From contig CAVOFV010000003.1 in the NCBI GenBank assembly GCA_963695085.1, forward strand, positions 372,001 through 436,000: a stretch of 64,000 nucleotides of DNA, given 5' to 3'. A program made the position numbers and the translations under genes. This stretch comes from SG8-30 sp963695085 (GTDB taxonomy: Bacteria; Pseudomonadota; Gammaproteobacteria; Steroidobacterales; Steroidobacteraceae). The notes beneath the pieces were generated by a model that was not told the origin of the DNA, searched no databases, and worked only from the letters and a program-made list of their open reading frames with translations. How positions within the stretch are numbered: position 1 is the stretch's first letter; each line of letters opens with the position of its first letter. Positions 9,499 through 17,666 of the stretch are shown piece by piece.

Positions 9499-9633
9499 GG
9501 CCGGTCCTTGTTTCTGGGCTGAACTTTGTAGTTTACCGTGCAGCGGGGCCGTTCAGGCGTACACCGGAGTCGATGCCAGGCGGGCAGGGCCGCACCCTGC
9601 GCAGTATGCGGCGCTGGCGGTCCAGCCCGTCAT

Positions 9634-9688
9634 GTTGCAGCGCACAAGTACCGGTCCAACCCCCGTTGCAGCGCAGTAACGCACTGCA
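9634..9688. promoter_or_regulatory. Repeated TGCAG-rich sites in the MaoC/phaR divergent region
   Basis: The 11-mer GTTGCAGCGCA occurs at 9634-9644 and again at 9665-9675, 31 bases apart. The second copy also forms an inverted pair TGCAG (9667-9671) and CTGCA (9684-9688). PhaR regulators are known to bind TGC-rich DNA upstream of their own and phasin genes, so these are candidate PhaR operators controlling phaR and perhaps the divergent MaoC gene. Binding is inferred. Confidence 0.5.
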
Positions 9689-9712
9689 CGACGATCCGCT
9701 ACACTGCCGGCC

Positions 9713-10246
9713 ATGAGCAGGGAACGCCTGATCAAGAAGTACGCCAACCGGCGGCTTTATGACGCGTCGATCAGCAAGCACGTGACACTCTCGGACATCC
9801 GCGAACTGCTGGTCAAGGGCGAGAAGATCCGCGTCGTCGAGGACAAGTCCGGCGAGGACATCACGCGGCTGATCCTGCTGCAGGTGATCTCCGAGCAGGA
9901 GCAGTTCGGCCAGCCGATCCTCACGACCCAGCTGCTCGAGTCCATCATCCGTTTCTACGGCGGGCCCATGCAGGACTTCATGTCCCGCTATCTGGAACTC
10001 AGCGTGCGCGCCTTCATGTCCCAGCAGGAGTCCATGCAGAAGCACGTGACCCGCGCGCTGCATTCCGCTCCGCCGCCGCTCGACGCCATGGCGGGTCTGG
10101 CGCGCCAGAACATGGAACTGTGGGCCCGCATGCAGAAGAACATGCTCGGCCTGTTTGTCGGCGAGCAGGGCGCGGTGCCGGAGCCCCGGGAAGCCGCGGA
10201 AAAAGATCCCCAACCGCGCGCCGGGCGGCGCAAGACCACCGGTTGA
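9713..10246 (+). CDS. phaR: Polyhydroxyalkanoate synthesis repressor PhaR
   Basis: A protein of 177 residues. Residues 5-30 (IKKYANRRLYDASISKHVTL) are the hallmark of the PHB/PHA accumulation regulator DNA-binding domain, followed by the second accumulation-regulator domain (about 65-110) and a charged proline-rich tail. PhaR senses PHA granules and represses phasin and its own gene until polymer is present. No phaC, phaP or phaB gene lies in this window, so the regulon must be elsewhere apart from the neighbouring MaoC gene. The ATG at 9713 begins the conserved domain directly. Confidence 0.93.
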   Translation: MSRERLIKKYANRRLYDASISKHVTLSDIRELLVKGEKIRVVEDKSGEDITRLILLQVISEQEQFGQPILTTQLLESIIRFYGGPMQDFMSRYLELSVRAFMSQQESMQKHVTRALHSAPPPLDAMAGLARQNMELWARMQKNMLGLFVGEQGAVPEPREAAEKDPQPRAGRRKTTG

Positions 10247-10262
10247 CGGGGGGCGGCCGGCC

Positions 10263-11096
10263 TCAGGCCGGCACCTGTGCCAGTTCCCAGGCCAGCATCG
10301 AACGCTTGCGGTCGAGGCCCCAGCGATAGCCGCCGAGCCCGCCGTCGCGCCGCAGCACGCGGTGACACGGGATCACCCAGGCGATCGGGTTGTCGCCGAC
10401 GGCCTGGCCGACGGCACGGGCGGCCGTGGGCCGGCCGATCGCTGCGGCCAGCCGCGAGTAGCTGAGCGGTCCGCGGCTGCCAAGGTCCAGCAGCGCTTCC
10501 CAGACCTGCACCTGGAAATTGGTGCCGCGCACGTGCAGCGGCACCCGGCCGGCCCGTTGCACGAACACGCGCCGCGCCAGCGTCCCGGCCTGTTCATCGT
10601 CACGGCTCAGTGCGGCGCGCGGCCAGCGGCGGCGCAACCCGGCCACGGCCGCGTCCTCGCTGTCGTCGGTGAACGCGAGCCACGCCAGTCCGCGTGGCGT
10701 CTGCGCCAGGTGCGCGCGCCCGAAGGGTGTCGCGGCAAAGCCGTGCGTCAGCGTGACCCCCGCGCCGCCGGTCTTGAATTCGCCCGGCGTCACCGCCTCG
10801 AAGGTCACGAACAGGTCGTGCAGCCGGCCGCCGCCCGACAGCCCGCCTTCCCAGGCCGCCGCGATCACCGATGCCTCGCGCGCGAGGCTCTGCTTGGCCG
10901 CCAGCAGCGACAGCCGCTTGACGTACTGCGTGGGCGACAGCCCCGCCCAGCGGCGGAATTCGCGCGAGAAGCGCGCCGGGCTCAGGCCGGCCACCCGCGC
11001 CAGCCGTGCCAGGGAAGGCTGCTCGACGTAGTGCTCGTCGATGTAGCGGATGGCCCGCGCAATTCGCGCATAGGCAACCGATTCCGTCGTGCTCAT
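10263..11096 (-). CDS. AraC-type/O6-alkylguanine-DNA alkyltransferase fusion (Ada-like, lacking the N-terminal domain)
   Basis: A protein of 277 residues. The N-terminal part (about 1-100) is an AraC helix-turn-helix domain (DEHYVEQPSLARLARVAGLSP), and the C-terminal part is a methylated-DNA-cysteine methyltransferase with the active-site PCHR (C244) and the preceding GTNFQVQVWEALL. It repairs O6-methylguanine by accepting the methyl group on C244. The zinc/phosphotriester cysteine domain of E. coli Ada is missing, so phosphotriester sensing is probably absent and the AraC half may respond differently. The ATG at 11096 is preferred; an in-frame TTG at 11126 would add ten residues. Confidence 0.9.
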   Translation of the reverse strand: MSTTESVAYARIARAIRYIDEHYVEQPSLARLARVAGLSPARFSREFRRWAGLSPTQYVKRLSLLAAKQSLAREASVIAAAWEGGLSGGGRLHDLFVTFEAVTPGEFKTGGAGVTLTHGFAATPFGRAHLAQTPRGLAWLAFTDDSEDAAVAGLRRRWPRAALSRDDEQAGTLARRVFVQRAGRVPLHVRGTNFQVQVWEALLDLGSRGPLSYSRLAAAIGRPTAARAVGQAVGDNPIAWVIPCHRVLRRDGGLGGYRWGLDRKRSMLAWELAQVPA

Positions 11097-11214
11097 GGGC
11101 CAGCCCGGTGTCCGTAGGTGTTGCAACGATGCGCGGACCCCGGCCGCGCGGCAACCCGGATCTTGCCCTGCGGCGCACGGGCGCCGCCGGTGCGCCGCTT
11201 GCTAGACTCCCGCG

Positions 11215-12675
11215 GTGAGCCACGCCGTATGCTTCGTCACCGCGGAACTGGCGCCACTGGTCAAGGCCGGCGGGCTCGGCGACGTCGCGGCAGCCCTGAC
11301 CGGCCTGCTGCATCGCGGCGGGCACCGCGTGCTGCCGGTCCTGCCGCTGTACTCAGGATTGGCGCGTCAGGGTCTCACGGTGGAGGCCATCGACGGGTTG
11401 GCCGACCTGGCGCTGCAGTTCGGTCCGCATCGCTTCGGCTATTCCGTCCTGCGCGCGCGGCGCGGCGGCGGCCTGCCGGACGTCATGCTGGTGGACTGCC
11501 CGCCGCTGTTCGACCGGCCCGGCGTGTACGGCTCGGCGGACGACGAACACCTGCGGTTCCTGCTGCTGGCGCGGGCCGCCCTCGAGACCTGCCAGCGGCT
11601 CGGCTTCGCACCGGACATCCTGCATTGCCATGACTGGCACACCGCGCTGCTGCCGCTGTACCTGCGCACGGTGTATGCCTGGGACCGGCTGTTCACCGCG
11701 ACCCGCTCGGTGCTGACCATCCACAACCTCGGCTACCAGGGAATCCTGCCCGCCACCGCCGCCGCGGAACTCGGCCTCGGCGATGCGGTGCGCGAACTCG
11801 ACGCGCGGGAGCTGGCGGGCGGGCGCATCAACCTGCTGGGCCAGGGCATCCGCGACGCCGACGCGGTCAGCACCGTCAGCCCCGGCTATGCGCGCGAAAT
11901 CTGCACGCCCGAGTACGGCATGCAACTCGACGGCATCCTGCGCGCACGCGGCGAGCCGGTGACGGGCATCCTCAACGGCGTGGACTATGCGCTGTGGGAC
12001 CCCGCCACCGACCGGCTCATTCCGCACCGCTATTCCGCGCACGACTTCGCCGGCAAGGCGCGGATGCGCGCTGCGCTCGCCGCGCGGCTGGGCCTGACGG
12101 CCAGCCGGGCGCCGCTCATCGGCATGGTGACGCGTCTCGCCTGGCACAAGGGCATCGAGCTGCTGTTCGACGTGCTGCCCGAGGCGCTGGCCAGCGGCCG
12201 AATGTCGGTCGCGGTGCTCGGCCAGGGCGAGCCGCGCTACGAGAAGTTCTTTGCCGGACTGGCCGCGGCACATCCGGGGCGCGCCGCATTCGTGCGCGGC
12301 CACGACGAGCCGCTGGCGCACTGGATCGAGGCCGGCAGCGATGCGTTCCTGATGCCGTCGCTGTACGAGCCGTGCGGGCTCAACCAGATGTACAGCCTGC
12401 GCTACGGCACGGTGCCCATCGTGCGCCGCACCGGCGGGCTGGCGGATTCGGTCGAACGGTTCGACGCGGCGAGCGGCGCCGGCAACGGCATCGTGTTCGA
12501 CGAGGCCACCCCGGCCGCCGTGCGCGCTGCGCTCGAGGAGGCCGCGACGCTGTTCGCGAACCCGCGCGACTGGCGGCGCGCGATCGCCAACGGCATGGCC
12601 GTGGACCACTCCTGGGAAGGTCGTTTCAGCCAGTACGTGGACCTGTACGGACGCGTGGCGCGGCGTCCGCGCTAG
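11215..12675 (+). CDS. glgA: Glycogen synthase (ADP-glucose type)
   Basis: A protein of 486 residues, the normal GlgA length. It transfers glucose from ADP-glucose to glycogen. The KAGGLGDV motif (K17) is the family nucleotide-sugar signature near the N terminus, and the C-terminal GT5 motif EPCGLNQMYSLRYG...TGGL binds the sugar nucleotide and contains the catalytic glutamate region. The start is GTG at 11215, which places the signature at the usual distance from the N terminus. It lies on the plus strand apart from the other glycogen genes and is convergent with the LEA14-like gene, only 15 bases apart. Confidence 0.96.
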   Translation: MSHAVCFVTAELAPLVKAGGLGDVAAALTGLLHRGGHRVLPVLPLYSGLARQGLTVEAIDGLADLALQFGPHRFGYSVLRARRGGGLPDVMLVDCPPLFDRPGVYGSADDEHLRFLLLARAALETCQRLGFAPDILHCHDWHTALLPLYLRTVYAWDRLFTATRSVLTIHNLGYQGILPATAAAELGLGDAVRELDARELAGGRINLLGQGIRDADAVSTVSPGYAREICTPEYGMQLDGILRARGEPVTGILNGVDYALWDPATDRLIPHRYSAHDFAGKARMRAALAARLGLTASRAPLIGMVTRLAWHKGIELLFDVLPEALASGRMSVAVLGQGEPRYEKFFAGLAAAHPGRAAFVRGHDEPLAHWIEAGSDAFLMPSLYEPCGLNQMYSLRYGTVPIVRRTGGLADSVERFDAASGAGNGIVFDEATPAAVRAALEEAATLFANPRDWRRAIANGMAVDHSWEGRFSQYVDLYGRVARRPR

Positions 12676-12690
12676 GGATGGCAGGCCCGG

Positions 12691-13218
12691 TCAGACGCGA
12701 TCGTCGGGTTGCCTCGCGAGCGCCTTGAGCGGAATCTCGCCCGTCTCTTCGAACGGCACCGAGCGCAGCAGGCCCAGCCGTGTGCTCAGCTTGCCGCGGA
12801 TGCGGTAGTCGAGCGACTCGCGCTTGAGGGCATCGCGCTGCGTCATGAGCTTGAGCAGCGCGGTCGCCGCATTGGCGGTGATGATCATGTCGAATTCCGC
12901 CTCGCCAAATGCCGGCACCTCGAAGGCGCGCGCGCTCACGCCCTGCGCGAAATCCTGGCCGGCCAGCTCGAGATCGACCGTCAGGCCGCGCACCGGCAGT
13001 GCGATGTCATTCGGATTCTGCACGCGCAGCCGCACCATGAACCGCTGCTCGAACAGCGTCGCGTCGGACAATTCGACCGACACCAGCGACAGGCGCGGCG
13101 TCTCGAGCCGCGCCAGCGAGGCGCAGCCGGCCATGATCGCGATGACCGCGAGCAGCGCGGCGAGCGCGGGCAGCATGCGGCGGGCCGGGCGGGCCGGCTG
13201 CCTTGCGTGATCACTCAT
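12691..13218 (-). CDS. LEA14-like (LEA type 2/WHy domain) lipoprotein
   Basis: A protein of 175 residues with a signal helix and lipobox IMAGC, so a lipid-anchored periplasmic protein. The mature part matches the LEA type 2 beta-sandwich, a family known from plant stress proteins and widespread in bacteria, with the phrase VRLRVQNPNDIALPVRGL typical of the domain. The ATG at 13218 has a GGAG Shine-Dalgarno sequence about eight bases upstream and is preferred to the in-frame start at 13269. It sits between glgA and malQ without an obvious link to glycogen. Exact function unknown. Confidence 0.85.
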   Translation of the reverse strand: MSDHARQPARPARRMLPALAALLAVIAIMAGCASLARLETPRLSLVSVELSDATLFEQRFMVRLRVQNPNDIALPVRGLTVDLELAGQDFAQGVSARAFEVPAFGEAEFDMIITANAATALLKLMTQRDALKRESLDYRIRGKLSTRLGLLRSVPFEETGEIPLKALARQPDDRV

Positions 13219-13265
13219 GTCTGTCTCCGCGGGACGGGGTGCGTGGCGAGTATAGCGGTCACGGC

Positions 13266-14615
13266 TCAAGCCGTCCGGTCGCAGGCCGCGACGAGTGACG
13301 CCAGCGGCGCGGCGATGGCGCGCAGCGCATCGAGGCCGTCGAGGCGCCAGCCCCAGTTGCCACCGCTGACGCCGGGCACGTTCATGCGCGTTTCGCTGCC
13401 GAGTCCGAGCAGGTCCTGGGCAGGCACGACCGCCAGTTCGGCGCGGCTCTTCAACACGGCCGACACCATGGCCGGCGCGATGCAGTGGTCCGCGCAGCCC
13501 AGGTAGGCCGTCACGCCGCCCCGCGTGGCCGCATCGAGCGAGGCAAACCAGCCGGCGCAGGTGTCATTGTCGTGCGTGCCGGTATAGGCGACGCAATGGT
13601 CCGGATAGGTGTGCGGCAGGTGCGGGTTGTTCGGCGAACCGTCGAAGCCGAACTGCAGGACGCGCATGCCAGGCAGGCCGAACGATTCGCGCAGCCGCTC
13701 GACGTCGGCCGTGATGACGCCCAGGTCCTCCGCCACGAGCGGCAACCGGCCCAGCGCCGACTGCGCCGCGGCGAGCAGGCCGGCACGCGGCCCCGGCACC
13801 CAGTGGCCGTCGCGCGCGGTCGTCGCGCCGGCCGGGACCTCCCAGTACGCCTCGAGCCCGCGGAAATGATCGAAGCGCAACAGGTCGAAGCGCTGCAACT
13901 GCACCCGCAGCCGTTCGATCCACCAGCGATAGCCCTCGGCGGCATGGCGTTCCCAGCGATAGGTCGGATTGCCCCACAACTGCCCGTCGCGTGCGAAGTA
14001 GTCCGGCGGCACGCCGGCCACTGCGTCCATGCGGCCCGCCTCGTCCACGCTGAACAGTTCGCGGTGCGCCCACACGTCCGCGCTGTTCGGCGCGACGTAG
14101 ATGGGCACGTCGCCGAACAACCGCACGCCGCGCTCGCCGGCCTGTGCGCGCAGACCCCGCCAGGCGCAATCGAAGACGTACTGGCCGGCGACCAGGCGCC
14201 GCAGGGGTGTCGCCAGCCGCCGGCGCGCCGCCGCCAGTGCGGCGGGCTCGCGGTCGCGCAGCGGCGCCGGCCAGGTCCACCACGGCGCACCGCCCTGTTC
14301 GGCCCCCAGCGCCGCGAACAGCGTGTAGTCGCCGAGCCAGAAGTCCTGCTCCGCCTTGAACGCCTCGAGCGGGCGCGCACCGGCCAGCGACGCGCCCACC
14401 ACCGTCGCCAGCGCCGCATGGCCGGCAAAGGCCGAGTCGCCGAAATACGGTGAACCGTCCGCAGCCGCGGGACCAAGCGGCAGCATCTGCCAGACCGACA
14501 GGCCGGCCGAGCGAAGGCAGTCGAGGAGCTCGACGGCGCACGCGAGATTGCCGCCCGGCAACGAGGTCGGGTGCAGCAGCACGCCGGCCCGCCGGCGGTC
14601 CAGCGCGCCGTTCAA
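13266..14615 (-). CDS. malQ: 4-alpha-glucanotransferase (GH77)
   Basis: A protein of 449 residues starting close to the conserved RRAGVLLHPTSLPGG strand. It rearranges maltodextrins by transferring alpha-1,4-glucan segments. GH77 features include the nucleophile region LRFDHFRGLEAYWEVPAG, the acid/base region VAEDLGVI and THDNDT. The start is inferred as TTG at 14615, whose four bases TTGA overlap the stop of the GH57 gene. The open frame continues upstream with low-complexity arginine/alanine residues that are only a shadow of the GH57 gene. It is the last gene of a glgC-GH57-malQ operon. Length is slightly short compared with E. coli MalQ but usual for the shorter bacterial type. Confidence 0.92.
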   Translation of the reverse strand: MNGALDRRRAGVLLHPTSLPGGNLACAVELLDCLRSAGLSVWQMLPLGPAAADGSPYFGDSAFAGHAALATVVGASLAGARPLEAFKAEQDFWLGDYTLFAALGAEQGGAPWWTWPAPLRDREPAALAAARRRLATPLRRLVAGQYVFDCAWRGLRAQAGERGVRLFGDVPIYVAPNSADVWAHRELFSVDEAGRMDAVAGVPPDYFARDGQLWGNPTYRWERHAAEGYRWWIERLRVQLQRFDLLRFDHFRGLEAYWEVPAGATTARDGHWVPGPRAGLLAAAQSALGRLPLVAEDLGVITADVERLRESFGLPGMRVLQFGFDGSPNNPHLPHTYPDHCVAYTGTHDNDTCAGWFASLDAATRGGVTAYLGCADHCIAPAMVSAVLKSRAELAVVPAQDLLGLGSETRMNVPGVSGGNWGWRLDGLDALRAIAAPLASLVAACDRTA

Positions 14616-16315
14616 CCGGGCCCGCCGGCGCGCAGCATGGACCCGCCGTGCTCGGGCGCGCCGGCGCCGTGCGCCAGCGGGCGGGCCAGTTGCGCCGGCA
14701 CCTCTTCGTGCAGCAGCCGGTACAGGTTCGCGAGGTGGCGGCGGTACAGGTCGTCGAAGCTGTCCACCGCGTCCGCCGGGTTGTAGTCGGCGAACCACCA
14801 GAACCAGTCCGACCCCTCGCAGACGCCGAGCTGTTCCTCGGCCGCGCGTTGCTCGTGCTCCTCGAGGCCGCCCTCCACGACGACCTGGTCGAACACCCGC
14901 TTGGCGTCACACAACAGGTCCCAGGCCAGGTTGCGGCTCGGGTTGCCGACCCAGGTCGCCAGGCTGCCATGGATCCAGCTGCCCGCGACCAGTCGCTCGA
15001 GCGGACGGATCTCGAGGCCTTCCTGCAGGCAGCCGGTGAAGGTCGCGAGCCGCAGGCGCGGGTGGTCCGCAAGCCTGCCGTAGACGGCCTGCAGGAAATA
15101 GTAGCCGTTGAAGGGGTAGTACTCCCACGCGTTCTCGCCGTCGAGCACGACCGCCACTGCGCGCCGCGGGTTGTCGCCGCCCGCATCCGCCACCGCCTCG
15201 AGGCGCCGTACGAAATCCGCCGCGGCGTCGTCGCCATGCCACTTGCTGTACGTGAAGCCGACCAGGTCGGACAACTCGTCGTCGCGGAAGAAGCAGGCCG
15301 TCTGCTGGCCCGGCAACCGGTAGGCGCAGGCGCGGTCGGTCGCCGCCGCCGCATCGCCGGCCGCAAGCGAGTTGCGCAGCACGGATTCGCCGCTCGCGAC
15401 CCAGTCGAAGCCGAATGACTCGAGCAGCCCGAGTGTTGCCGCGCTGAGCGCTCCCTCGGACGGCCAGCAGCCGCGTGGCCGCGTGCCGAACGCGCGATGA
15501 AAGACCTGCACGGCCTTCGCGACGTGCCAGCGCGCGCGATCCGCGCCGCCCGGGTAGGCGTCCGCCGCCGGCAGCGCGAGACCGGGCTCGGCCTCGCGCG
15601 CGGTGGCGAAGTCGAACATCAGCGGCAGGATCGGGTGGCCCCACGGCGAGATCGACAGCTCGACCCTGCCCGCGCCCGCCAACCGGCGAAAACGCGGCAC
15701 GATCGCGGACAGCACGTCGCCGACGCATTCCAGCAGGGTGCGCCGGTCGGCCGCGCCGAAGGACCCGGTGCGCGCGGCCAGTTCACGCACGCGTGCATCG
15801 TCGCGGTGCACGGTCTCGCCGAACCACGCCAGGTGGTACCAGGTGGCGAGGTCCGCCAGCAGCTGCGGCCCGGCTTCGTCCAGCGCGCCGGACTCGAGCA
15901 GCTGCCCGGCCAGCGTCGCCAGCGCACGGTACGGCGCGAAGCGGCCGATGCCATGCTCGTCGTTGGCGCGCAGGCAGGCCCGCAGCAGCGCCGGCCACTG
16001 CGTGCGGTCAGACGGAATGCCAGCCGGCGTCAGCAGCGCCAGCACCGGGTCCCTGAGCGGGCTGCCGGTGCGCAGGTGGGCGGCGATCTGCGCGCAGTAG
16101 TCGTCCAGTTGCTCGAGCAGCACCGGCGAGAAGTTGACGACCGCGCGGGCGCCCGCGACCGTCTCGAGGTGGACCGCCATGTCCACGTAGTCCTTGATGC
16201 CGTGCAGGTAGGCCCACGGCCTGAGCGACTCGCCGGTAACCAGGTCGCGATACTGGGGCTGGTGCATGTGCCAGCACAGGACCACCCGCAGGCGATCGTC
16301 CGTCGTGCCGCTCAC
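14612..16315 (-). CDS. Glycoside hydrolase family 57 protein (amylase/amylopullulanase type)
   Basis: A protein of 567 residues. All five GH57 landmarks are visible: CWHMHQPQYRD at the N terminus, SPWGHPILPLM, the nucleophile motif CWPSEGALS, the acid/base motif VVLDGENAWEYYPFNG, and the C-terminal WIHGSLATWVGNPSRNLAW. A further EGSDWFWWFADYN motif is typical of the amylase/amylopullulanase branch. It probably hydrolyses or remodels alpha-1,4 and perhaps alpha-1,6 glucan chains in the cytoplasm, as no signal peptide is present. GTG at 16315 overlaps the glgC stop (GTGA) and gives the expected start before RVVLCWHMHQP. Precise bond specificity cannot be decided. Confidence 0.9.
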   Translation of the reverse strand: MSGTTDDRLRVVLCWHMHQPQYRDLVTGESLRPWAYLHGIKDYVDMAVHLETVAGARAVVNFSPVLLEQLDDYCAQIAAHLRTGSPLRDPVLALLTPAGIPSDRTQWPALLRACLRANDEHGIGRFAPYRALATLAGQLLESGALDEAGPQLLADLATWYHLAWFGETVHRDDARVRELAARTGSFGAADRRTLLECVGDVLSAIVPRFRRLAGAGRVELSISPWGHPILPLMFDFATAREAEPGLALPAADAYPGGADRARWHVAKAVQVFHRAFGTRPRGCWPSEGALSAATLGLLESFGFDWVASGESVLRNSLAAGDAAAATDRACAYRLPGQQTACFFRDDELSDLVGFTYSKWHGDDAAADFVRRLEAVADAGGDNPRRAVAVVLDGENAWEYYPFNGYYFLQAVYGRLADHPRLRLATFTGCLQEGLEIRPLERLVAGSWIHGSLATWVGNPSRNLAWDLLCDAKRVFDQVVVEGGLEEHEQRAAEEQLGVCEGSDWFWWFADYNPADAVDSFDDLYRRHLANLYRLLHEEVPAQLARPLAHGAGAPEHGGSMLRAGGPG

Positions 16316-17583
16316 GAAGTCCCGCGCAGCATGTCGCCGGTCACCAGCACCCTGCCCCGCTTCGTGATGAAGAAGCGCCGCGCATCCTGCTCGCGGTCGT
16401 GGCCGATCACCGAACCATCCGGAACGTCGCACTCCTGGTCGAAGACCACGTCGCGGATGCGGCAATCCTGGCCGATGTGCACGTCGGGCAGGACCACCGA
16501 CCGCTCGATCAGCGAGCGCTTGTCCACGCGCACGCCGGTGAACAGCAGCGAGTCGCGGATCTCGGCCCCGGAGATGATGCAGCCGCCCGCCACCACCGAG
16601 TTGATGGCGTGACCTCGGCAGCCGTCCTCGTCGAGCACGAACTTGGCCGGCGGCGAGTGCACCTGGTAGGTCCAGATCGGCCACTGCGAGTCGTACAGGT
16701 TGAGCTCCGGGTGAATGGAGACCAGCTCGATGTTGGCCTCGTAGAAGGCATCCACGTTGCCGACGTCGCGCCAGTAACTCTGCGCGCGGGTGCGGATGTC
16801 GCGGAACGGGTAGGCAAACACGTCGAGGCGGCCGATGGCGCCGGGAATGATGTTGCGGCCGAAGTCATGCCGCGACGCCGGGTCGGCGGCATCCTCCTCG
16901 AGCAGCTTCTCCAGCAGCTTCGGCTTGAACACGTAGATGCCCATCGAGGCCAGCGCGGTGCCCTCGCGCCCCGGGATGGGATCCGGCTGGTCGGGCTTCT
17001 CGGCGAACTTCAGCACGCGATTCGACTCGTCCACGGTCATCACGCCGAACTGGCGCGCCTCGTCCAGCGACACCTCGACGACGCCGACCGTGATGTCCGC
17101 GTGGTTGTCCAGGTGCTCGGCAATCATCGGACCATAGTCCATCTTGTAGACGTGGTCGCCGGCCAGGACCAGCACGTGGGTGGGCCGGTGCCCGCGGATG
17201 TACTCGAGATTCTGGTAGACGGCGTCCGCCGTGCCGCGGTACCAGTGCTCGCCGATCTGCTGCTGCGCGGGCACCACGTCGACGAACTCGCCCAGCTCGC
17301 CGCGCAGGTACGACCAGCCGCGCTCGACGTGACGGATCAGCGAGCCCGCCTTGTACTGGGTGAGGATCGCGATCTGGCGGATCCCGGAATTGACGCAGTT
17401 CGACAGCACGAAGTCGATGATGCGGAACTTGCCGCCGAACGGCGTGGCCGGCTTGCAGCGCGTCAGGGTCAGGTGCTTGAGCCGCTCGCCCCGGCCGCCC
17501 GCCATGATCACGGCCAGCGTGCCGCGCGTCAGGCGACTGACGAACCGGCGCGACTGGCGCTTCAGCGGGGCGTTGTCTTCCAT
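16312..17583 (-). CDS. glgC: Glucose-1-phosphate adenylyltransferase
   Basis: A protein of 423 residues, the normal size. It makes ADP-glucose from glucose-1-phosphate and ATP, the committed step of glycogen synthesis. The nucleotide-binding MAGGRGERLKHLT (28-39) is followed by RCKPATPFGGKFRIIDFVLSN, and WYRGTADAVYQN, GDHVYKMDY and FAEKPDQP are all conserved. The C-terminal left-handed beta-helix provides the regulatory domain. It is first in an operon with the GH57 and malQ genes and is divergent from glgB, with 83 bases between the two starts. The upstream in-frame extension to 17910 lies inside glgB and is rejected. Confidence 0.97.
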   Translation of the reverse strand: MEDNAPLKRQSRRFVSRLTRGTLAVIMAGGRGERLKHLTLTRCKPATPFGGKFRIIDFVLSNCVNSGIRQIAILTQYKAGSLIRHVERGWSYLRGELGEFVDVVPAQQQIGEHWYRGTADAVYQNLEYIRGHRPTHVLVLAGDHVYKMDYGPMIAEHLDNHADITVGVVEVSLDEARQFGVMTVDESNRVLKFAEKPDQPDPIPGREGTALASMGIYVFKPKLLEKLLEEDAADPASRHDFGRNIIPGAIGRLDVFAYPFRDIRTRAQSYWRDVGNVDAFYEANIELVSIHPELNLYDSQWPIWTYQVHSPPAKFVLDEDGCRGHAINSVVAGGCIISGAEIRDSLLFTGVRVDKRSLIERSVVLPDVHIGQDCRIRDVVFDQECDVPDGSVIGHDREQDARRFFITKRGRVLVTGDMLRGTS

Positions 17584-17666
17584 GCGGGACCTGCTTGCGT
17601 GACTGCATTGTATGTTAGCGTCAGGACCGCCCGGGGCAAACACGGCATCGGCCGGCACATGAATCC
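17584..17666. promoter_or_regulatory. Shared glgC/glgB divergent promoter region
   Basis: Eighty-three bases separate the divergent starts of glgC and glgB. The region must carry promoters for both directions unless they lie inside the genes. A moderately AT-richer patch (around 17604-17617, with TGTATGTTAG) is the best candidate for a -10 element, but no convincing hexamer pair is visible. Confidence 0.35.
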
